Both the position numbers and the translations under genes were made by a program. From positions 18,130 through 40,425 of the forward strand of contig MU070480.1 of the NCBI GenBank assembly GCA_002284615.2: a DNA stretch of 22,296 nucleotides. The letters are read 5' to 3'. Every line of letters begins with the position of its first letter. Position 1 is the stretch's first letter. The notes beneath the pieces are model-generated. The model was not told where the DNA came from. It did no database searches and saw only the letters and a program-made list of their open reading frames with translations. The DNA comes from Dunaliella salina. Lineage: Eukaryota; Chlorophyta; Chlorophyceae; Chlamydomonadales; Dunaliellaceae. This document shows, piece by piece, positions 1 through 8,740 of the stretch.

Positions 1-52
<52 letters not shown>
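1..52. repeat. (TG)n microsatellite at the left edge
   Basis: 26 uninterrupted TG units running off the left edge, so the true length is unknown. Confidence 0.98.
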
Positions 53-55
<3 letters not shown>

Positions 56-940
56 CCACTTTTCTGTAACACAACAACAACAAATTTATTTGTTCCTTCA
101 TGGATTGCTTTCATGAGTTGGCTCACAGATAACGCCTTGTCCAGACCCTTTTTTTATATGAGCTCATGGCCTCGAGGCCTATTTTCTGTTATTTCTATGA
201 ACCCTGTAACGGATGATGCAAGGAGTCGGAGCAGGTGCAAGGTGCTTCACCAGTTGCTTAGCAGCTGTACGTATTGAGTGTATGGTCTTGGTTGTGTTCA
301 TCAATGATATTTCTTTGCAGTGTCAGATTGTACTTTATTCTTACCTATGCTCAATTTCCAAATGTTTGCCAGTTTTGACCTCCTGGACACATCTAAGCAC
401 CTTATGCATTCCTAGATGTATCTTCATTCTTGTCACAGTATTGCAAAGTGTCTCTTTTCAAACCTTATACCTTGTTTTCTTGAACACATACACACACTTT
501 TTTGGTTTACTTGTTTTGATGATTGAGTTTTTGTAGCAGTATTATTTTCATTTATCACCTCTTCATTCATTTCATTTTTCTTCCCACATCTGTTTTCAGA
601 TTTTTCTACCATCTCTTTCTGGCTTTTTTGCTTCATTTTTTTCCATTGATTTTGTCGAACATGTACAACTAGATTACACAAACAAAATCAAAATTAACAG
701 TAAAATTACTCGTAGCAGCAAAAATAAATGATAATAAAATAACAAATTTAAAATAAATAACATTAATATATAAAAAGGGCCCCCCTCTGCCCTTTTCACA
801 TCGAGCTCACAGCACAAATGATCCATCCATCTTCACATTAGACACTTGTGTTCACATTCGCCTGTGAGCTCATCACATTTTCACTTTCTTTCACATTTGA
901 TCACCATTTCCATTATCATTTGTTATCACCATCATCTTCT
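53..940. other. No gene seen; AT-rich stretch
   Basis: The part around 660-775 is strongly AT-rich (AAATAAATAA words). TTCACAT-type words accumulate towards the minisatellite. No coding or RNA feature recognised. Confidence 0.6.
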
Positions 941-1072
941 CATACTTCAAGAAGTATCACAGCGTTCATAAGTATCGTAGCATGTTCACGAGAGCTATCA
1001 CCGCATGTTCACAAGGGGTATCACAGCGTGTTCACAAGAGGTATCACAGCATGTTCACAAGAGGTATCACAG
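941..1072. repeat. 23-bp minisatellite
   Basis: Four 23-bp units (981-1003, 1004-1026, 1027-1049, 1050-1072) with consensus CATGTTCACAAGAGGTATCA plus CAG. Two degenerate, shorter copies precede them. Neighbouring sequence is rich in TTCACAT words, so the array may have grown from them. Confidence 0.92.
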
Positions 1073-2413
1073 CATGCTTGTTCCAAAAGGAAAAGCTCAG
1101 CACTTGCTCATCAGCTCATCTGTAGCTCACAATGTTGGGACAGAGGGAGGGGGCTTTAATAAAAAAGCAAGCAAAAAACTTGCAGGCAGACAGGCAGGCA
1201 GGCCTAACCCTACAAACATACATAAGGATATTTGGTATCAACATGCAAGTTACTATGCTACCTTCAAACTAGAGAGATGGATGCGTTCAGAAGGTGCATC
1301 ATGGTTAGGAATATTTCCTTAATTTAACCCTGCATGGATCCCTGCCTCTCCTGAATAGACAAAGCACATAGGTTTATCAGCTCAATCAAGACGTGTCATG
1401 CATGAATTGCCTCACTCCCTCAAAGGCACCTCCTCCTAGGGAAGCGCTGCTGCTCCTCAGCAGGTCCAAGTCCCTGCAATGATGGGTGCATGGAAGTATT
1501 TGTGAAATATCTGTCACTATACACTTGTCCCTACCTTAATGTGCATGCAGCACCACACAGAATTATACTGCAGGAACAGCCCTCCAGGAGGGTTCGAAGG
1601 TAACAGTGCATGCATGCTACGGCACGTAGCGCAAAGAACATGCCTTCAAAACATCTGCACACGCCTGGACACCACTGGAGTGCCACCCGCACTCACTGTA
1701 AAGATTTGAGAATGCTTCCGGGAAGATGACTCCAAAGGCTCCAAAGGCTCACTCCGCCGCGCACTGCAATCAGTGATGCGCACTAGTGCGCAGTACTGCA
1801 ACCAGTGATGCGTGGGAAAGCAGGTTACAAGCACGAAGGTGCTCAGCTCATCATTTCACGCACGCAGGCTCCGCTCAGCCTGACACAGAGATGCGAAGAG
1901 CAGAAGCTGATGCTCTGATGCAAGCGAGCACTCCCCACACTGCTGCCGAGGAACAAGCAAAGTAAAAGCAAGACCTCCACGTACCTTCTTGGTAGGGACC
2001 ACGCGGAAGACAACACCACGCAATGGACGAAGTCGCTGCAACCTGCAACAATGGATGGCTCGCGCGTCATTGCCTGCCTCTCCAATGCGCCAGCAGACTC
2101 ACCACATACTGCAATGGCACACAACCTCACCTGCCACCTGTGTATTATCTTCAAGAGGACAACTTGTGGAATTCCCACCTATTTATTTACGAATCACATG
2201 TGCAAAACCCTACTCTCGTGCTCCAGCTCGAACATGATGGCCCTGCTGCCTCTTGATCATTTTTTGTCTTGTGTGGGGGCACGATAGAGGTCACGCTATG
2301 GGGTTGTAGTGACTTGGAGGTTATGCCATGCATGAAGGGTTACGAGTGTGACACAATAGACGACGCCAATCATTGGTGCATCCCCTTTGCATGCGTTTCT
2401 TAGCCTGTGTGCT
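1073..2413. other. No gene supported; GC-richer segment
   Basis: Several overlapping open frames of 60-110 codons occur between 1.6 and 2.3 kb on both strands, without domains or plausible splice structure. Small tandem words occur (CAGG at 1183-1203, CTCCAAAGG twice near 1730). Confidence 0.5.
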
Positions 2414-2473
2414 GGACTGTCCGTCGGACCGTCCGCTGGATTGTCCGTTGGACTGTCCATTGGACTGTTCCCT
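2414..2473. repeat. 12-bp tandem array, five units
   Basis: Five successive 12-mers related to GGACTGTCCGTT. Each contains the near-palindrome GGACxGTCC. The units differ at one to three positions. Confidence 0.92.
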
Positions 2474-2590
2474 ACCGGAGAGAGGGGGTCCCAAAGGAAT
2501 CCTTTGCCCCTCCTTTGGGGGTCCTTTGCCCCCCATCCTTTGGTGCAGCCTAAGGACCCCATTAGGAGGGGTTGAGGGGTCCTTGCCAAA

Positions 2591-2700
2591 TCCCTCCTTA
2601 AGGATTCTTAAGGAGGGCGCTTCAGGAATCCTTAAGGAGGGTGCTCTGCACCGAGAGGGATCCTTAAGGAGGGTGCTCTGGGGGGGTCCTTAAGGAGGGT
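2591..2700. repeat. CCTTAAGG-cored direct repeats
   Basis: At least four copies of TCCTTAAGGAGGG (one diverged), three of them extended by TGCTCTG or a close variant. The core CCTTAAGG is palindromic. The arrangement is interspersed rather than strictly periodic, and the region is GC-rich compared with its surroundings. Confidence 0.8.
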
Positions 2701-2764
2701 TTTGTAACGCGCATGGCGGAAAGGCATTGCCCAAGTGTAGCGCAAGAGGAATATAGCGCAGGAA

Positions 2765-3033
2765 AGTAGAATCGTGCGCCCAAAAGTAAGATCCAGCGTT
2801 TGAAAGGATGCCTGCCATGCCACGGAGCCAGCGGTACCGCTGGTGAGTAGCAGAATGCAGCTCAACAGAGTAGGATAGTGCGCACAAAAGTGAGGTCTAG
2901 CGCCTGAAAAGAGGATGGAGCAAGCGCTAATAGAAGGCTATTGCGCAAGGAAGCATGATCGTGCGCAAAAAAGTAAGATCCAGCACTTGAAATGACGCTG
3001 GAGCAAGCGCTGTATTATAGAACACAGTGCAAG
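2765..3033. repeat. Degenerate three-copy tandem repeat, about 80-105 bp
   Basis: Three copies of a block reading GTGCGCxCAAAAGTAAGATC followed by CAGC...TTGAAA; copies two and three also share GGAGCAAGCGCT. Blocks start near 2765, 2870 and 2951. No coding potential. Confidence 0.7.
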
Positions 3034-4278
3034 GGGGTGTCACAGGGCCAAAACTTTTTAGCGCCTCCCTGGCTGAACCATCCCCAAAACTTTTTTCATA
3101 GGCATATTCTATGGTTGAAAAGGCACAACTTTGCCAAAAAAATTCTGAAAAAAATCGGCTTGGTGTATGAGCTAGGGTGCTCCAAAAGGGGAAAAAGGGG
3201 CAGTGTGGTGAAAAATGGGGATTTTCCAACCTACCCCATCTGGTCCAATTTACCCTTGGGTGTGTAGCAGTGATATAGCAGACACCATTGTAAAAGAAAT
3301 GGGGTCAATAGGTGGTCTGGATGGGTCAGGGTGGGCAAAAACGTCTGGGAGGTTAGGTGGACCTCTGAGCACCATAACCTGTTCTCATTCATAGAGCACT
3401 TCCCATGAGATTTATCCGACAGATTTTTCACTAAAACATATTTTTTTATCATAATTACGCTTAAAAATAAATTTTTGGGTTGAAATTCCCAGATTTTCTC
3501 AGACCTGCTGCCAAATTTTGATCTGGCACAGATCACCCTTTGCATCGAAATCCAAAATGAAAAATAGTACGAATTAAGCTTGGAATCCGGTGATATGCTC
3601 ATTGTACTGGGTTTCGATGTATAAGGTGGTATAATCCGAGGTAACAGGTGTACCATTTGGCCTGATTCAAGTTTTGTTGGCTTCTACTTGATTGCCCCAT
3701 TCCGGGGATGTGCTCATCTCGCTTGGGGACGCAGCGGTTGCGGTGCAATTCCACTTCCTGCATCGGCATGCAAGCCTGTGGCCAGAACAGCTTTTCGTGG
3801 CCAGTGGCCCCACATTGCACCTCAACCTTCCCCTTTTACACATGCTTGTACAAAAAAAAATTAGCTTTCCAACGCACTTCTCAGGTCCCAGAATGGTGCA
3901 GGGAGCACTGAGATAAGGCCAAATAACGCTGAATCGCAAAATGAGACAGTTTGCCTAAAGAAGGGGGGGGCCATTTGTGGGGACGACCTACACACCCGTG
4001 ACACCCCACTGCTATCTACCCACGACAAGATTTTCCTCATGAAATCATTGCGGAGCATTTCGTGTTTACAAATTTCCAGCGACAACCTCAGGGTGGAAAC
4101 CCAACGGCATCATGGAAAGAGGTGCCCTTAGAGCTCAGGGTTTGCAACAAAGCGGTTTACACACAGTACAAGATGAGGAGCACACAATTGGAGTGGAGTA
4201 GGTAGCCCCACACGTCTAAGAGACTTCAAGTCCAACAACAGCCTATGTCTTAGCATTGTCCAAGTTTAACATGAACTT
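3034..4278. other. No gene seen
   Basis: Mixed low-complexity and unique sequence with A and T runs. It may contain decayed upstream parts of the retroelement that ends at 4675, but I find no RT motif in it. Confidence 0.5.
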
Positions 4279-4675
4279 TATGCGAATGAACGCCATGTGC
4301 ACCTGATGGAAATCAAATTCGGTGACGACACAAGGCCAGAGCATCAGTTGAACGCGGCAAAGCAGCAGCATGCAGACCTTTGTAAACTTATTAACGCTAA
4401 AGCTGTTACAATTCACCCTAATCTCCTGGGTGTAGGTGGAACTATTTACACTGAGCATACCCTGAAGCAATTCAAACAACTAGGATTGGATCATCAGCAT
4501 GCCACGAAGCTCAACAACTTCTGCTCACTCAACTTCTGCTCAACAACTTCATGCCCATTCTGTTCAATATGCCCACAAACTAGTCACCACACGCCGCGCT
4601 ATTGAAAACAAGAATACTTCCCATAGCCAGGTTCTAGAGCCAGGTGCTTCTAGTAACCCTCCAGATCCACATTAG
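4279..4675 (+). pseudogene. Frameshifted 3' end of a retroelement (reverse-transcriptase-type) ORF
   Basis: The first frame gives HVHLMEIKFGDDTRPEHQ, then LLGVGGTIYTEHTLKQFKQL and GLDHQHATKL. After a small sequence duplication around 4513-4546 (ctcaacaacttctgctca repeated imperfectly), the reading continues in another frame with LHAHSVQYAHKLVTTRRAIE and ends LEPGASSNPPDPH before TAG. From memory, such blocks (EIKYC.DTRP, ILLGVGGTIY..HTL, KLHAHSVQYAHKL) form the C-terminus of RT-bearing ORFs abundant in chlorophyte genomes. No catalytic RT domain is visible upstream, so this is a 5'-truncated copy. Confidence 0.65.
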
Positions 4676-4800
4676 CATTCTCTTTTACATATTTTGTGTT
4701 GGAGAGGGCACACGGCTCTTTTTTGAGCCAATGCGTCTCCTATTCCTTAATTGATGTAGGGAGAGTTTCTCTGCCTACGTAGCTTTTCTTTTCTTTTCTT
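4676..4800 (+). mobile_element. 3' tail of the retroelement with two hairpins
   Basis: Downstream of the TAG lie two short inverted repeats. The first is GGCTC-TTTTTT-GAGCC at 4714-4729. The second is GTAGG-AGAG...CTCT-CCTAC with a short loop at 4756-4778. A CTTTT-rich stretch follows. Paired 3' hairpins next to a truncated ORF end fit a non-LTR element tail recognised by its own reverse transcriptase. The extent on the right is a guess. Confidence 0.4.
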
Positions 4801-5022
4801 GTCTGCTTTCCTGTACTGCTTCAGAACTCCTAGCACAGACTGGTCTAGTTACAGGCCTCTGCGTTTCCACTCAGCTACCCATGAAGGGCAGATACAGCGA
4901 TGAAACCTTATCCTCTGTTGAAATGCTTCAATCTTGGACCTCCAGCAGGTTAGCTTGGTTGCCAGGATTGCTGTGCCTGCCAAACAGAGCGTCCGCCTCT
5001 CCTCTCTTAGGTTCTGTAACTA

Positions 5023-5621
5023 TCAAAAGTCAAACAGTCTGAATTGAAAAAAAAGTTCACCTCTTGTCAAACCCATTGGCGCAGTGAAAAAGTCAAATAG
5101 CACTATAGATTCTTCAGTGCAGTCTAGCTCAAAGCTCATGTAGAAAACCCATACTGCTTCATGGAAAAAAGCGTTCTTCAAAGCACAAATGAAATTTTTG
5201 TAGTTGCTATGCAGGGATAAATATACTACACCCAAAAAACAGAGGCAACACAGCTTCTGAATGGTCTCCCTCTCCCTGTGGCTTCTGAGTGCATATGGTA
5301 CAGCAGCAGGAATGAAATAATCAAACCAGATTGTCATCAGGGACAGGGCAGCAGTTTATTCTTGATATTTCTCCTTGCATTAGGACAAAAAAAGTACCCT
5401 GGGCACTCATGACTACGGCAGTGTTTTGGACATCCTGCTGCGCAAATCATCAAATGTAGGTAGTACTGACTAGCCTCTGCAAACCCCTGTGCCTCACCTG
5501 AACAAGGCCATGTTTGGGATCTCTCACTTTCTCTGTTCATTAAGGGAACAAACAAAGCACGGGTTTTAAATATGCCTGCTTCATAGAAACTGAACATATC
5601 CTGCATTCCTGTGCACTTCAT
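5023..5621 (-). other. Two adjacent hypothetical open frames
   Basis: A 94-codon frame (5621-5337) is followed by a 104-codon frame (5337-5023); stop and start overlap in TGATGA. The first ends in a Cys/His-rich stretch (CAAGCPKHCRSHECPGYFFC); the second is rich in aromatic residues (WVFYMSFELD, FDFFTAPMGL). I recognise neither. They could be exons of an unknown gene, part of an element, or chance. Confidence 0.15.
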
Positions 5622-6632
5622 TGTACTTTATTTGCACTTGACACCAGGGTGATAAAACATCATTATGACCTTGGCCAAATTAAGAGGCCAGACCAAGGCA
5701 AAAGACACATTGAAAAGCCGAAACCCTCATTTGTTGGGCTGAATCTCCAAGCTCGTCAGCAGCAGGTCCACATCTGGCTCAAGCATCTCAAAGCCGACCT
5801 GCAAGCAAGCAAGCAAATGATCATGAGCATCATCTGTGTCCTGCCAAGTGCTTTCACGTCCGGTCCTGACAATACCCTCATTTCCCCTTTTCCCCTTTGC
5901 TGGCGCAGCCAGCAGCCAGCAGCGGCTGCAGCGGCAGGAATTACAGGCTGGTTGGGCTTAGTGGCCATCCTTCTTAGCTGCTCACAAAACAGGCTGAACG
6001 AATTACTCCTTCAGCCAGCTTGATCAGCCAGCTTGGTGACCCACCTTTATATGCCAATTGTATTTCTCCAACATTTCCCACGTCTAATAAATGAGCGAAA
6101 CCCCCCCACCAGCTGTGTGAGTACTTGGTGTTGTCATGCCAGTCAATGCCTCCTGTTTCCCAGCCTCCTGATCTGCTTAGTTTGCTAATTAATGACGTGC
6201 ATGTCCCTCAGTGATGGCCAGCTCACAGACAAAAGATGAGTTGTGTTATGCTGGAAAATCAGCGGGCCACCGCCAAGAGCCTGACCACCCTTGCCATACA
6301 CATCAAACTACAGCGCTATGATCATCATATGCTTCTAGAACCAGCGTCGTGGGTAAAAAATGTGTGTCTTGTGAAATGGCGGCAACCAGAGAAGAAAAGA
6401 ACACATACACAGGTAGTGAAAACACACCCCTCATCAAGCAGGGAGAAGAGGACACTTGGGGTTCAGGCACGTGTGTCCCCTCCACAAGAAGATGAAAAAG
6501 CCAGGGAGGATCAAATGGATTACCAGCGGCCTCCTCAAGAGCGACTCTGGTGCTAGCAAGTTGGTGAGCATACTGGACAGAATGGGCATGAGCATCAGGA
6601 TGAGCATGGTGGCTTTGTGAGTTAAAATTGAC
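5622..6632. other. No gene supported
   Basis: Open frames of about 100 codons occur on both strands (for example plus 5649-6023 and 6236-6556) without a recognisable domain. This is the region downstream of the FGT1 3' end, so the gene's last exon and poly(A) site may lie here. Confidence 0.45.
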
Positions 6633-6694
6633 GGGCCAATATTAAGCTCTTGCAAGAGGCGCTGGGCCAATATTAAGCTCTTGCAAGAGGCGCT
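6633..6694. repeat. Perfect 31-bp tandem duplication
   Basis: Two units starting GGGCCAATATTAAGCTCTTG and ending AGAGGCGCT. On the minus strand the duplication supplies the first stop (TAA) of the open frame that extends from the FGT1 tail exon. Confidence 0.95.
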
Positions 6695-6870
6695 TCGCAG
6701 CGATCCTGCATGGGCTCTGGCTTTCTATCCTTTGTTCTTTTCCGTACAAAAGTGGGATCAATTGCCTGGCACCCCAAAAGCACTGCCCTCGAACAAGTGT
6801 ACACTGTAAACCAACATAGAGGCTGTTTCCCCCCTTCAATTTGCTGGTGTCTGTACAGCAGGTCTCTCAC

Positions 6871-7113
6871 CATGAGGCGTGTGTGCGGCTCCTGGGGATT
6901 GGCCGCAGCATTGCTGGGTCCTGCACCATCTCGCCCACCATGCCCAGTGGCGCTGCTTGCATTTGCACCCTCTGCACTGTCCTCATCGTCCTCCTCCTCA
7001 TGTGTCAAGTCCAGGGCCTCCTGCAGACAGGACAACTTGCACAACAAGTGCGCCATAGGCTGGACAGGCTCGAGTCTCTTGACAGTCTTGATTGGATGTC
7101 CTCCCCACCTGCC
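6871..7113 (-). CDS. FGT1: FGT1 probable C-terminal tail exon
   Basis: An open minus-strand segment in phase 0 with the previous exon, if the acceptor is ttaccag before GGC AGG TGG. The first part (GRWGGHPI) can be aligned, loosely, with the family's RIVGLFVP near the C-terminus. It continues [17 protein letters not shown], then an acidic run (EEEDDED) and a Ser/Gly/Ala-rich tail. I end it at ATG followed by gtgaga. Without that splice the frame stays open to a TAA at 6673-6675 inside a 31-bp duplication. The codon pattern looks coding; the borders are uncertain. Confidence 0.5.
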
Positions 7114-7615
7114 CTGGTAAGCAGCACGCTGCAAACCAGCTACCTGTATATTGAATTAAATCCAATCACTAACGTCTGTGTTTCCTATTATGGAATGAGA
7201 GGGCGGCACCTGCTGGTGCTTCTACCCGAAAGAAGTACGCCACTGCCACCTTGGAAGGCACCCAAATTGTTTGTCAGCAGGACAAGTTTGTCGACCTTGA
7301 CATTAAGCCATTGGGCACGAGGCATCAGGTAAACATGGTGAGGCAAACACAGAACCTCTTTCATCCGTATCTGTATGTAATTCACATTGTACATTGGACA
7401 CACATTTCATGTTTGTCCAATGTCACATGAAAAAGGGTGGAGGAGCTGGCATTCTGCACCTCATTCTTGACATGCAAGAGGCTTCGCCTGAAAGGGGGAG
7501 ATATATGAAAATTTCCCTCCCCCAAACAATTTAACAGAGGGAAGGGCTTGAACAATGCATCCTGCAGGACGCAAGCAGGTTAAGTTGTTTTGATATTACT
7601 CCTCTCACACACACA

Positions 7616-7698
<83 letters not shown>

Positions 7699-8648
7699 GC
7701 TGATTCTCACGCTGCTGCCCGCGCAGCTGGCTTGGTGCTGGCTGTTGCTCCTCAGGGGGAACGATGACGTTGCAGCGCAGTGCATGTGGAGCGGCCTTCT
7801 TGCCTGAGCTTGAGCGGCCATAGCCAGATGTCTCATGCACCTTGAACAGCTGGTGCAGGACTGGGAGCAGAGCGCCTGAGCACACAGGAGACCAACAATG
7901 ATTTCTTGGTGGGGGGTGACAGAAAGTCACCTTCTTGCTAAATAACCAGAGAGAGACACTGAACATGAAAGACAATAAATTCGAAAAAACTCCTCCCTCC
8001 ACACTCCTTCTTGCGTAATTTCTTCGCTTACACTTCAGATTCATTCTTCTCTCCCAATCTCTTTTCTCCAGAGAAGGACATGCAGTTTATGCGGCACAGT
8101 CAAAATGTCCATCGTATAAGATAGAAAACAACGTTGCATCATGCATGTGTCGAACGTGAGCTTCCCATCGTCTTGCTGACCCACTAGAAATTTACTGTGG
8201 CACTAATTTAGGATTGAATTGAGGTGCAGACTCGCATTGATGATGCAATGTCTCAGGTAAGATGAAGCAAATTCTGCAAGCTAATCTCTGAATGGAAAAG
8301 GCGGTTTTTGACTTTCTTAGCAGCAAAGGGCAACTCAGTGTTCAGGAGTGACCTCTAATGCTTATTACGGTGGGTGCCTGCGCTTTCACACACATTGAAT
8401 GAGCACCTGATTCACATTCTCACGTCTATCATTGCTTGTTTTCTTTTTCTGACACTTACCATATACCATGTGCTTGTAATAGATGCGACTGCCAGTAGTG
8501 CAGTGACCTCCCATACTCCGAACTCGGCAATTGGGGCCATGAAGGCAGCTGGTGGCCATCGTTGCGAACCACTTCTTCCACAACTGCTCTGCCTCCTGCG
8601 CGCACATGCACATGGGCGCATGGAGCGCATGGTGTGGAAAGCGAAAGA

Positions 8649-8740
<92 letters not shown>

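Noticed and set aside
941..1072. CRISPR-like regular repeats
   Set aside because: The 23-bp units are contiguous, with no unique spacers, and the context is eukaryotic.
1843..2178. 111-codon minus-strand frame in the GC-richer left part
   Set aside because: No domain, no homology that I can recall, and competing frames of similar length on both strands.
6236..6632. Plus-strand frames around 6.3-6.6 kb (basic, Lys/Arg-rich) and a minus-strand alternative
   Set aside because: Neither has a domain or clear splice sites; the region is more likely the 3' flank of the FGT1 gene.
6710..7332. Long plus-strand frames of 136 and 163 codons
   Set aside because: Largely antisense shadows of the probable FGT1 tail exon; they show no family match and no coding-like pattern.
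7531..7836. Open frames containing (Val-Cys)n read through the AC/TG tracts, also at 8374-8755, 1-277 and 21867-22292
   Set aside because: They are translations of dinucleotide microsatellites. At 7.7 kb the real coding part ends at a splice donor before the repeat.
8460..8467. Earlier GT donor (gtatat) for exon n
   Set aside because: It breaks phase with exon o; the perfect gtaagt seven bases downstream restores the Gly codon and the conserved LLPV context.
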